From assembly GCA_013374015.1 (NCBI GenBank), contig BLLL01000002.1, positions 1-64,000 on the forward strand: 64,000 bases of DNA, read 5' to 3'. This DNA comes from Candidatus Desulfovibrio kirbyi (GTDB lineage Bacteria; Desulfobacterota; Desulfovibrionia; Desulfovibrionales; Desulfovibrionaceae). The notes under the pieces are model-generated. The model worked only from the letters and a program-made list of their open reading frames with translations. It had not been told where the DNA came from and searched no databases. Both the position numbers and the translations under genes were made by a program. This document shows positions 17,857 through 26,127 of the stretch, one piece after another (within the stretch, counting starts at the first letter, position 1; every line of letters begins with the position of its first letter).

Positions 17857-18478
17857 TTTTCAGCACCGCTTCCTCAATGGTTTCCGCCAGACTGTTGACG
17901 CGTTCGAGCAGTATGCTGATGCGGTCGTAAGTTTGGCTCCATTTCAGAATCTGCATGAGCAGGGCGGGCGTAATTTCCTGCTGTTCGTCCATAAGCTCCG
18001 CAAGGCCTGTCACAAGGAGCATGTCGCATTCGCCGCGCAGGGCGCGAAATGCGCGTGTTTTGTGGCAGTCGCGATGTTTTGCTAGGCCTTCAATCATCAG
18101 CATGGTCAGTTCGAGCATAGCATGTATGGTGCGCACCAGTTGCAGGGCCGGAAAATGCGTGCGTGAAAATTCAAAAATATGCAGGCGTGTGCTCAGCCTG
18201 TGCACACAGTCCATGGCTTCTTCCTGCTCCTGATTGATGCGCAGGATATCTTCACGGTCAATGGGCGTGATAAAGGTTTGGGAAAGGGAGCGGATTATCT
18301 GCGTGTGCAGATGGTCAGCATCGTCTTCCAGCAGCGCTATTTCCTCGTGAGTGCGGTTTTTTTCGGCGATATTTTCCATCATTTCGGCAAGCAGAGCCGC
18401 CATGCGGCGCAAAAGTGTGTTCTGTTGTTGCAGCATGTCGAAGAAAGGCGCGGATTTCGGCAACAAGGCGGCAAACAT
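17849..18478 (-). CDS. DUF47 family PhoU-like Pit accessory protein
   Basis: A 209-residue, all-helical PhoU-like protein. DUF47 proteins are regularly encoded beside pit and are thought to control phosphate uptake. The pattern EDDADHLHTQIIRSLSQTF followed by TPIDREDI is typical. A GGAG site precedes ATG 18478. Forms an operon with pit (8-base overlap). The 280 bases upstream (18479-18758) hold no gene I can support. Confidence 0.88.
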   Translation of the reverse strand: MFAALLPKSAPFFDMLQQQNTLLRRMAALLAEMMENIAEKNRTHEEIALLEDDADHLHTQIIRSLSQTFITPIDREDILRINQEQEEAMDCVHRLSTRLHIFEFSRTHFPALQLVRTIHAMLELTMLMIEGLAKHRDCHKTRAFRALRGECDMLLVTGLAELMDEQQEITPALLMQILKWSQTYDRISILLERVNSLAETIEEAVLKNV

Positions 18479-18758
18479 GGGATCTCCGGATTCAGGTGGT
18501 TTAAGCTGCTCTCTGCATGATGAAGTATATCTTAATGGAGAGACGTTTCAAGGTATTTGTACGGGGGCATGCCGTTTTCAAAGCCGCCGGTGAAGGCCTC
18601 CGATGCCTTAACGTCGTGCATTCCCGTCATGCCCTTTGATAAGTTGGCTTTATTTTTCAATTGGCATACTCCACGTCTGTCGAACAGGGAGATTGGGCTT
18701 GCCTTCTAAAGAAATGAAGGGTAAAATCAAGATAACGATGAATGGAGGATATTGATCT

Positions 18759-18884
18759 ATGAAAACAGCGCCAATGGTTCTTGCCATGCTCATACTGACG
18801 GCGTTAATGCCTATGGGCGGCAACGCCTTTGCAGCAGAACACAAAGGTCAGAAAAGCGAGGCTAGTAATGCAGGAAGTTTATGA
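18759..18884 (+). pseudogene. Signal-peptide fragment of a lost secreted protein
   Basis: A 41-codon frame with a GGAGG site upstream. It encodes a textbook signal peptide (MKTAPMVLAMLILTALMPMG, cleavage near NAFAAE) and then only about 15 hydrophilic residues. It overlaps the start of the next gene by 17 bases. It looks like the 5' stub of a secreted protein, joined to the following gene by deletion. A real 41-residue secreted peptide cannot be excluded. Confidence 0.5.
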
Positions 18885-19263
18885 ATTCATTAAAAGCTGC
18901 GGACACTATTTCCTTGCCACCGTTGATGGCGATCAGCCTAGAGTGCGTCCTTTCGGCACTGTGGCGATTTTTGAAAGCAAACTCTATATCCAGACCGGAA
19001 AATCAAAGGACGTTTTCAAACAGATGGCGCGGAATCCGAAAATTGAGATTTGCGCTTATGACGGAAAAGGGAATTGGATTCTCGTTCAGGCCGTTGTGGT
19101 AAACGACGACAGACGGGAGGCGAAGCAATTTATGTTGGATTCCTACCCCGACTTGAAAAAAATGTATTCAGCGGATGACGGCAACACGCAGGTGTTGTAT
19201 CTGAAGGATGCCAAAGCAAGATACTACTCATTCTCAGGCGGTTCAAAGATTGTGGAATTCTAG
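18868..19263 (+). CDS. Pyridoxamine 5'-phosphate oxidase-like flavin-binding protein
   Basis: A 131-residue split-barrel protein of the PPOX/NimA class, which binds FMN or a related flavin. Diagnostic segments are FLATVDGDQPRVRPFG near the start, LYIQTGKSKDVFKQMARNP in the middle, and a short C-terminal strand. ATG 18868 follows a GAGG site and fits the family start. It overlaps the preceding signal-peptide stub. A function in flavin reduction or nitroimidazole detoxification is typical of the family; the actual substrate is unknown. Confidence 0.85.
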   Translation: MQEVYEFIKSCGHYFLATVDGDQPRVRPFGTVAIFESKLYIQTGKSKDVFKQMARNPKIEICAYDGKGNWILVQAVVVNDDRREAKQFMLDSYPDLKKMYSADDGNTQVLYLKDAKARYYSFSGGSKIVEF

Positions 19264-19389
19264 AAGATGAAATTCTGGCGTAAGTGCATCTCCGTTACCC
19301 TACCGTTGCTTTTCAACAACCCACGGGTAGAACAGGCCGGTGGTGAGCATTCACTACGCTTGTTGTGGTGAATTCCTCGTCCTGTCCCG

Positions 19390-20517
19390 TCACTCCAGAT
19401 GTACAATAACGGAAAACGCTTTGAACATGACCGTCACCTTGTCGCCCGCGCGTAATGGAGCGTTCCTCTGTTTGTTTTGCAGCGCGCAAATCCGGCTGCC
19501 TTCCGGCAGGGCGACAAGCACCTCAGCCACCATACCGTCTTCGCGCACCCGCTCCACACTGCCTAAAAAATAATTTTCCGCAGATGTTTTTGTTTCTTCA
19601 TCATACTGAGCGCCTGCCTGCAGCATAACCCAAGGCGCTTTGACGCTCGCGTTTACCAGCATCCCCTCACTCAGCGATAGTGTGCGGTAACTTTCGTCGG
19701 TAATGATGGCGGTAATGCGCAATCCGCCGGCTGTGACCAACACCACTTCAACCAGCAGGCCTGATTGGCGCAGGGCGGAGATTCTGCCCTGAAAGACATT
19801 TCGCGCGCTTGTTTCCACAGCGAACTCCTTTTGCAGTTGTTCACGCAGCAGCTTTTCAGCTTCCAGCGGGTCGCACCGCACAACGCTCTTGATCCCCACA
19901 GCCGCGCGCCGCCCCAGAAAAATATCCACAACAGGCAGGGGCAGCCCCTGCCTGCCCAGTTCCACAGCGCGGCTGTGCCGCAATGCGCGCGCGTTCAAAA
20001 CGCCTTTTGACATGCCGCATGCTGCGCCGCATTGCAAAAGGCTGCGCCGCACATAGCTTGCGTCGCAACGCGTCGGTTCTCCGGCGGCGGGAAAGGCTTC
20101 AGGATTGTCCAGCACTTGGCGTAACCGGCGACTCACCGCAAGCGAAAACGGTACTTCTCGCGCAAAAGCGCCCGCAACGGAAACATAGCCTGCTTTGAAA
20201 TGCATATCTTCCAAACGCAGGGCAAAAATTTCTGCAAGGCGCAGTCCGCCGTAACGCAATAACATAAAGATCAACCAGATACGCAAACGCGGCAGGCGTT
20301 CCCGCAGGCCGCAGGCGCCTGCCGCGCGTTTCCAAAAATAACTTTCAGCCGCCAGCAGTTCCTGGCGGCTGAGCCTGTCGTTATTGCGCAACAGTGACGC
20401 TGAATCATGACGCAACAGACTGCGGCGCAATTGCGCGAGATCATCAGCGGAACACGTTCGCAAAAAAGCCGTCAGTTTTTTATGGTTGTCTGTTTTTCCT
20501 ATCAGCGTTCCAGTCAT
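19390..20517 (-). CDS. tunR: TunR-type regulator: integrase-like domain fused to TOBE domains
   Basis: A 375-residue protein. The first 210 residues resemble a phage-type tyrosine recombinase (LRYGGLRLAEIFALRLEDM, later ALRHSRAVELGRQG). The expected catalytic tyrosine is not in place, so it probably serves only to bind DNA. Two TOBE-like domains follow (VFQGRISALRQSG...VVLVTAGG and ENYFLGSVERVREDG), which bind molybdate or tungstate. This architecture is that of TunR, the tungstate-responsive regulator described in sulfate-reducing bacteria. ATG 20517 has a GAGG site and lies seven bases after rnj. No tungstate or molybdate transport gene is in the window, so its target is elsewhere. Confidence 0.8.
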   Translation of the reverse strand: MTGTLIGKTDNHKKLTAFLRTCSADDLAQLRRSLLRHDSASLLRNNDRLSRQELLAAESYFWKRAAGACGLRERLPRLRIWLIFMLLRYGGLRLAEIFALRLEDMHFKAGYVSVAGAFAREVPFSLAVSRRLRQVLDNPEAFPAAGEPTRCDASYVRRSLLQCGAACGMSKGVLNARALRHSRAVELGRQGLPLPVVDIFLGRRAAVGIKSVVRCDPLEAEKLLREQLQKEFAVETSARNVFQGRISALRQSGLLVEVVLVTAGGLRITAIITDESYRTLSLSEGMLVNASVKAPWVMLQAGAQYDEETKTSAENYFLGSVERVREDGMVAEVLVALPEGSRICALQNKQRNAPLRAGDKVTVMFKAFSVIVHLE

Positions 20518-20524
20518 TACACCC

Positions 20525-22174
20525 TCATACCTCGCACACAACGGCAATCACCAGCGGATCGCGTTCCAGAATGTGCCTGAAAAAGCGCCGCAGGGAAAAT
20601 CGGATATTTTCCTGCACGCGGGCCGCGCACTGATTTGATTCCATCGCGTCAAGGACAAGGCATTTTGCATCGTCCAGCAGGTGGCTGTAACGCTGTTCAA
20701 ACACAAAGCCTTTGGAGATTATTTCAGGCCCGTACAGGACGTTGCCTGTTTTTGCATCAACAACCAGCACCACAATGACCATACCCTCGTCGCCCAGAAG
20801 GCGCCTTTCCTTTAATACGGAAAAACCCACATCGCCCACGCCCTTGCCGTCCACCAGCGTGTACTCCACGGGCACCAGATTTTCGAGACAAAAAGAATGG
20901 GGCAGCAGCGTGAGCGGATGGCCATTCTCGAGCAGCAAAATTTTGGATTTGTCAACGCCGCATTCCCGCGCCAGACGCCCGTGTTTCACCAGATGCTGAT
21001 ATTCCCCGTGTATGGGGACAAAATATTCAGGGCGCACCGCCCGCAGCATGTCGCGCAGTTCCTCACTGTGCGCGTGTCCGGATGCATGAATAGTGTGAAC
21101 GCTTTCATAAAAAACTTCCGCACCCAGCCGGTACATTGCATTGATCAGGCGGGAAACGGCCTTTGCATTGCCGGGGATCATCCGGGAACTCATGATGATG
21201 GAGTCGCCCTTGTGGATGGCAAGTTTTCGGTGACCCCCAAGCGCCATGCGGGAAAGAGCGGAGAACGGCTCCCCCTGCGCGCCGGTGACCATAAGCACAA
21301 GGCGGTTGTCCGGAAGATCGGGCACGTCATAGTGAGCGTTGTGAAAGGAGGACGGGGTGGTGATAAAGCCGAGTTCACGCGCCATATCAATAGTGTTGAC
21401 CAGTGATTTGCCGCTGACTACCACGGCGCGCCCGCGTGCTTCGGCCAAGTCAAAAACCTCCTGAATACGTTGAATATGGCTGGAAAAGAGCGTTATGACA
21501 ATGCGCCCTTCAGCCGAATCAAAAATTTTTGCCAGCGAATTTTTGACTTCACGTTCGCCGAGCGAATGTCCCTCGCGCATGACATTTGTTGAATCGGACA
21601 GCAAAAGGCGCGCGCCGCCGGGGCCTGCAAATTCCTCAAAGATGCGCATGTTTGTGCCCGTGCCGTCCAGCGGATTCGGATCAATTTTGAAATCGCCGCT
21701 GTGGACAATGCGTCCCACAGGCGTTTCCACGCCCAGGCCAAAACCTTCAGGGATGGAATGACAGACCGGAAAAAAATGAAACGTCAAATCTCCCAAGGGC
21801 AATACTGTGCCCGCATTGACAGGGCAAAGCTCCACCCAGTCCAGAATTTCATGTTCGCACAGCTTATGTTTGACAAGCGCCAGAGTCAGCCCGGAGCTGT
21901 AGATCCGAGCGCCTTTCAGCTCCGGCACAAGCCATGGCAGCGCGCCGATGTGGTCTTCGTGCCCGTGGGTAAGGACAATGCCGAGTAGTTTGTCTTTGAT
22001 GCCGCTGATGGCGCCGAAATGCGGAATAAGAACATCCACGCCAAGGTGCGCGTCGTCAGGGAACATCAGCCCGCAGTCCACCATGACAACGCCCGCGGCT
22101 GTTTCCCATAACTGGCAGTTGAGACCAATTTCGCCAAGGCCGCCCAGAGGGGTGATGGTGAGCGTTTTCGTCAT
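20525..22174 (-). CDS. rnj: Ribonuclease J
   Basis: A 549-residue metallo-beta-lactamase/beta-CASP RNase with endonuclease and 5'-3' exonuclease activity in mRNA decay and rRNA processing. The zinc motif HGHEDH is at residues 70-75, followed by the beta-CASP domain (SDSTNVMREGHSLGEREV) and the motif HASGHAHSEELRDM. Length is normal. It is located between tolC and tunR on the same strand, with short gaps, and may be the first stable product of a shared transcript. Confidence 0.94.
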   Translation of the reverse strand: MTKTLTITPLGGLGEIGLNCQLWETAAGVVMVDCGLMFPDDAHLGVDVLIPHFGAISGIKDKLLGIVLTHGHEDHIGALPWLVPELKGARIYSSGLTLALVKHKLCEHEILDWVELCPVNAGTVLPLGDLTFHFFPVCHSIPEGFGLGVETPVGRIVHSGDFKIDPNPLDGTGTNMRIFEEFAGPGGARLLLSDSTNVMREGHSLGEREVKNSLAKIFDSAEGRIVITLFSSHIQRIQEVFDLAEARGRAVVVSGKSLVNTIDMARELGFITTPSSFHNAHYDVPDLPDNRLVLMVTGAQGEPFSALSRMALGGHRKLAIHKGDSIIMSSRMIPGNAKAVSRLINAMYRLGAEVFYESVHTIHASGHAHSEELRDMLRAVRPEYFVPIHGEYQHLVKHGRLARECGVDKSKILLLENGHPLTLLPHSFCLENLVPVEYTLVDGKGVGDVGFSVLKERRLLGDEGMVIVVLVVDAKTGNVLYGPEIISKGFVFEQRYSHLLDDAKCLVLDAMESNQCAARVQENIRFSLRRFFRHILERDPLVIAVVCEV

Positions 22175-22177
22175 GCG

Positions 22178-23602
22178 TTATTTCAGGTCAGGGCGAAATT
22201 CACCCATAGCGGTATAAATTTGTGACAGCGCGCTCAGGTAGTCCGCCTTTGCGCTGATCAGCGAGGCTTGGGCAGCTGTCAGTTTTGAAGATGCGTCCAG
22301 CACGTCAAAGTTGGTACCCGCCTGTTCCTGATAGCGTGCCAAAGCAACTTTGTAGGCTTCCATTGCCTGTTCCAGTCCTTTGTCCGCAACCGCGATGCGT
22401 TTTTCCGCTTCCCGCACGGACAAAAGTTTTGACTTGACATCGTAGCCCACGGTGAGCTTCAGATTTTCCTCTTCATGGCGCATCTTCGTCACAAGCCAGC
22501 CCGCTTGCCTGTCCGCGTAAAACGTGGTGCCCCATTGAAAAATGTCCCATGTGGCGCGTAGGCCGATTTCCCCTGTGGCCGTACGCGAACCAAATTCTCC
22601 GCTGTGTTGCAGATCCGCTGTGTTGCCTGATTGGGTAACATTGTAGTAGGCGTCTACCTGTGGATAATACCCGCTCTGCGCCTTGCTCTGATCCTTTGAG
22701 GCGATTTCCACTGATTTTGCGGCGATATACAGGTCAGCTCTATTACGGTAGGCTGTTTCCAGGCATTGTTCCAGCGTGAGACTGAAGGGAATATAGGCGA
22801 GTCTGCCCGTGTAGGCGGTGTTGGTTGTCGCAGGCAGGCCAAGTAGGGTATTGAGCATGGCAAGGTTTGTGTCGCGCGTGTTTTCCGCCTGTATCAGCAG
22901 ACTTTCCGCCTGACTGACGTCCACTTCCGCCTGCAGCACATCAAGTCGCGGACGCAAGCCCACATCAAAAAATGCCTGCGTTATCTTGAGCTGGTCACGT
23001 AGACGCGCCAGCGAATCCCGTTCACTGCGGGTATTTTCTTCAGCGCGCAGATATTCCAGAAAAAAGTGTTGCACCTGCTTTGTCATGTCGAGTTCCGCAT
23101 TGTACAGGGCAGCCTTGTCGCTGTCTGCCTGCAAGGCGGCTTTTTGATAGGTGGCCAGCAGGGCAAAGCCTTTGAAGATGCTTTGGGAAATCTCAACGCC
23201 CCAGTTGTAGGCAAAACGCCGGGTTGGTTCAGGTGTGGTCGGCGTGGGGGTGACGTTCTGGTCTTGCCGCGTGGCGGTGTAGCTCATGCCCAGTTTTGGC
23301 CCAAAACTCCCGCGCGCCGCCTTGCGTCCTTCTTCTGATGAACGGCTTTGTGATTCCTGAGCGCCCAAACCAGGATTGTATTGAAGCGCGCGCCGTACAG
23401 CTTCCGACATGGTAAGCGTGCCTGACGGATTGTCCGGCGCGTTCTGGTTAAGAACAGGACGTTCTTTTGTGTAAAGGGGGGAGGGGGACTTTTTGCCGGA
23501 TGCCGGCGCTGCCAAGGCTTCAGCAAAGGAACAAATAACCAGAAAACCGGCAATCACCGGCAGACATACCAAAAACACGCGACAGAACAGTGATGCGTAC
23601 AT
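22178..23602 (-). CDS. TolC family outer-membrane channel protein
   Basis: A 474-residue outer-membrane efflux protein. It has an N-terminal signal peptide (hydrophobic core FLVCLPVIAGFLVICSF), then long alpha-helical repeats of the OEP family in two halves (MSEAVRRALQYNPGL and LEQCLETAYRNRADLYIA). The C-terminal segment ends in ARYQEQAGTNFDVLDASSKL. ATG 23602 is preferred over the GTG two codons upstream. No inner-membrane pump or adaptor is adjacent, so its partner is elsewhere. It ends four bases before rnj. Confidence 0.88.
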   Translation of the reverse strand: MYASLFCRVFLVCLPVIAGFLVICSFAEALAAPASGKKSPSPLYTKERPVLNQNAPDNPSGTLTMSEAVRRALQYNPGLGAQESQSRSSEEGRKAARGSFGPKLGMSYTATRQDQNVTPTPTTPEPTRRFAYNWGVEISQSIFKGFALLATYQKAALQADSDKAALYNAELDMTKQVQHFFLEYLRAEENTRSERDSLARLRDQLKITQAFFDVGLRPRLDVLQAEVDVSQAESLLIQAENTRDTNLAMLNTLLGLPATTNTAYTGRLAYIPFSLTLEQCLETAYRNRADLYIAAKSVEIASKDQSKAQSGYYPQVDAYYNVTQSGNTADLQHSGEFGSRTATGEIGLRATWDIFQWGTTFYADRQAGWLVTKMRHEEENLKLTVGYDVKSKLLSVREAEKRIAVADKGLEQAMEAYKVALARYQEQAGTNFDVLDASSKLTAAQASLISAKADYLSALSQIYTAMGEFRPDLK

Positions 23603-23665
23603 ACACACTTATATCCATACATGAGCAACTTGGCAATACAGAAGTTTTGTAGAGATTTTCACCTA

Positions 23666-23791
23666 CATAATATGTTGAAATTTTGTCTGGAAAGAAAAGT
23701 ATACGCGTCAGGCGTAACCACGCTGGGTGGGATGACGAATTTTTAGCCTCAGCCTTGGCCGCTGAGGCCGTTTGATTCATTCGATTGCCCT
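23666..23791 (-). repeat. 126-bp dispersed repeat, copy B
   Basis: The inverted partner of 16331-16456, about 96 percent identical by eye. It fills most of the gap between the tolC start and the end of the phenylacetate-CoA ligase gene. The internal hairpin and the flanks are conserved. Copies A and B enclose about 7.2 kb. Confidence 0.88.
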
Positions 23792-23824
23792 GCGATTGGG
23801 ACATAGCTGCGTTTGTCTGTGCGC

Positions 23825-25117
23825 TTAGTCAAGCGCGCGGTTGTCCACAATGCGTTTTGCCTTGCCCTCCGAGCGGGCTATGGAGTGCGGCTCCATCAGG
23901 CGCACCTTTGTGGAAATACCCAAAAATTCCTTGATGTTCTTTTGCAGGCGGGTTTCCAGGAGCTGCAGTTTGCGGATTTCGTCGGCAAAGAGCGTGTCGC
24001 TTACTTCAACGCGCACTTCCAGCGTGTCCATATTGTTGGCGCGGTCAACAATGATCTGATAGTTTGGCGTTAACCCCTCGCTTTCCATGAGCAGGCTTTC
24101 TATCTGCTGCGGGAACACGTTCACGCCGCGGATAATCAGCATATCGTCCGTGCGTCCGCGCAAACGGGCAATGCGCGTGTGCGTGCGTCCGCACACACAG
24201 GGCGTAACGTCAATGCTTGTCAAATCCCGCGTGCGGTAGCGTATGAGTGGAACCCCTTCCTTTGTCAGCGTTGTCAGCACAAGTTCGCCTGTCTCGCCGT
24301 CAGGCATCTGCTCCCCGGTGGCAGGGTCAATGATCTCCGGCAGAAAATGGTCTTCCCACACGTGCATGCCGCATTTTGATCCCACGCACTCCATTGCCAC
24401 ACCAGGCCCCATGATTTCGGAAAGGCCATAAATATTCATGGCGTTGATGTCCATTTTGTCTTCCATGTCGCGGCGCATTTCCTCGGACCACGGCTCGGCG
24501 CCGAACACGCCGATACGCAGCGGCAGGTCGCGAAAGTTGATGCCTACTTCCATTCCCGCCTCCCACAGGTGCAGGGCGTAGGTTGGCGTGCAGCAGAGCA
24601 CAGTGGCCCCAAAATCGCGTATGAGATGGGCTTGGCGTTTGCTTGCCCCGCCTGAAGCCGGCACAACGGTGGCCCCCATATATTCCGCGCCGCCTTGGGC
24701 GCCCAGTCCGCCGGTAAAAAGCCCGTAGCCGTAAGCCACATGCACAATATCCGAACGTGTTACCCCTGCCGCGGCAAGGCTGCGAGCCGCCATTTCAGAC
24801 CAGTTTTCCAGATCGCGGGCGGTATAGCCCATCACCACGGCCTTGCCCGTTGTGCCGCTGGAGGCGTGCAGGCGCACGATGTTGTCCTTTGGGACGGCAA
24901 GCAGACCGTAAGGATAGTGATTGCGCAGGTCCTGTTTTTCCGTGAAGGGCAAAAGCGTGACATCGGCAAGCGTTTTTATGTGTGTGGGATTGAGCCCCAT
25001 CTCGTCAAAACGCTTGCGGTAAAAGGGCACATTGGCGTAAACGCGTTCGCAAACGCTGCGCAGACGGCGTAGTTGCAGCGCTTCAATGGTCTCACGGGGC
25101 AGTGTTTCCTGCTCTAT
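23825..25117 (-). CDS. paaK: Phenylacetate-CoA ligase family protein (start codon apparently ATA)
   Basis: An adenylate-forming enzyme that activates phenylacetate or related aryl acids with CoA and ATP. The AMP-binding motif [16 protein letters not shown] is present, with [23 protein letters not shown] and a normal C-terminal domain. The conserved N-terminal region ([14 protein letters not shown]...[11 protein letters not shown]) continues upstream of the first usable GTG (25030) up to an ATA at 25115-25117, where homologues have their initiator ATG; full length would be 430 residues. No in-frame ATG and no ribosome-binding site are present. Either an unusual AUA start is used, or the gene is being lost. 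Confidence 0.82.
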   Translation of the reverse strand: MEQETLPRETIEALQLRRLRSVCERVYANVPFYRKRFDEMGLNPTHIKTLADVTLLPFTEKQDLRNHYPYGLLAVPKDNIVRLHASSGTTGKAVVMGYTARDLENWSEMAARSLAAAGVTRSDIVHVAYGYGLFTGGLGAQGGAEYMGATVVPASGGASKRQAHLIRDFGATVLCCTPTYALHLWEAGMEVGINFRDLPLRIGVFGAEPWSEEMRRDMEDKMDINAMNIYGLSEIMGPGVAMECVGSKCGMHVWEDHFLPEIIDPATGEQMPDGETGELVLTTLTKEGVPLIRYRTRDLTSIDVTPCVCGRTHTRIARLRGRTDDMLIIRGVNVFPQQIESLLMESEGLTPNYQIIVDRANNMDTLEVRVEVSDTLFADEIRKLQLLETRLQKNIKEFLGISTKVRLMEPHSIARSEGKAKRIVDNRALD

Positions 25118-25321
25118 GTTAAGGAATAAAACAACTTTTTTTGGATATATTAAAAGTAATCCCTATCCTGCATCCTTGCCGTAGTTTTATCCCCTATTTT
25201 CTGTGGGACAATCGTATTCTCTCGTGTTTTTATAGTAAACACACACATTATACCATGCTGCATATAAAAACACGACAAAACGCAAATCTCGCACATATTC
25301 GTACGCGGTAGTTTGGACAAA

Positions 25322-25355
25322 AAAAGCCCTACCGAAAAACTACGATAGGGCTTTT
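25322..25355 (-). terminator. Rho-independent terminator
   Basis: A ten-base-pair stem (AAAAGCCCTA with TAGGGCTTTT) with further possible pairing around the loop. T-rich flanks on both sides make it potentially bidirectional. It ends four bases past the stop of the lipoprotein gene at 25359. Confidence 0.85.
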
Positions 25356-25358
25356 AAA

Positions 25359-25778
25359 TTAGTCCAAATATTCGATATTTTGTTCGTTGCCTGGCATCGC
25401 ACTGTAGGTAGTATCCGGCCAGTCAGTAACAACGACATTATCTTTAATCAATGCTCGCCGCAATTTTGATCCTACATATCCACCCATACGATTCTTGGAA
25501 TTTATACTGTAGGAAACAACCCAACCGAACCGGATATCTCGTTTAGAAAGGATTCCGCCTCGTGCATATCCTTTTCGTGGTTCACCATAGAATTCAAACA
25601 ATGGCGCAGTAGGATCGACCAGTCGTGGCCTCCAGTAGTCTTTAACTGCTTGCTGGTAGTTTGTTGGATATTCCAGTTGTGTTTGTTTTGCATCGTATAA
25701 CTCCTCTGTCGTAGGTTGGTGAAGTGGAGAGCATCCAACGAGTCCCAAAAAAAGTGCGAATGTAAATAATCTAAGCAT
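25359..25778 (-). CDS. Lipoprotein of unknown function
   Basis: A 139-residue protein with a lipoprotein signal peptide: lipobox LVGC with Cys16 as the predicted lipidated residue. The mature part is mixed alpha/beta and includes KDYWRPRLVDPTAPLFEFYG and a conserved-looking IRFGWVVSYSINSKNRMGGY segment, suggesting a compact domain. I do not recognise a family. Its own terminator follows immediately, so it is monocistronic. It is AT-richer than its neighbours, and possibly from a phage or other mobile source. Confidence 0.75.
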   Translation of the reverse strand: MLRLFTFALFLGLVGCSPLHQPTTEELYDAKQTQLEYPTNYQQAVKDYWRPRLVDPTAPLFEFYGEPRKGYARGGILSKRDIRFGWVVSYSINSKNRMGGYVGSKLRRALIKDNVVVTDWPDTTYSAMPGNEQNIEYLD

Positions 25779-25823
25779 GTCTTACCTCCTGTTTACAATG
25801 AATAGTGTATTATGGATTTTGAC

Positions 25824-25931
25824 TACAGGTGGAAGGGTCCTGTGTGATCGGAATAACCCAAGCGTCCTGATCACACGTTTCAAAAATCCACTCGCCCGTT
25901 TGCCAAACAGAGGACGACCCTTCCACCTGTA
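25824..25931. repeat. Nested inverted repeats in intergenic DNA
   Basis: Two perfect inverted repeats share one axis. The outer arms are 16 bases (25824-25839 with 25916-25931, containing CAGGTGGAAGGGTC) and the inner arms eight bases (GTGTGATC 25842-25849 with GATCACAC 25869-25876). They lie in the 349-base gap 25779-26127, which has no supported gene. The arrangement could be a structured RNA, a mobile-element end pair or an operator. Confidence 0.7.
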
Positions 25932-26127
25932 CACTTCAGCTAAAGTTTTCTTCCATATCTTCGAACAGGACATAGAGTCCAGGACCATTGATAAAGAGCA
26001 TGGGATTCCCCTTACTTGGAAATCTGGAAACGTGTCAAAATCAAATTCGGTGGACAGTATGCCCTAAAGTGGGCGGCGTGGTCAATTTAGAATTTGTCCG
26101 CAACCTGTTTATTTACAGACAGATTTT

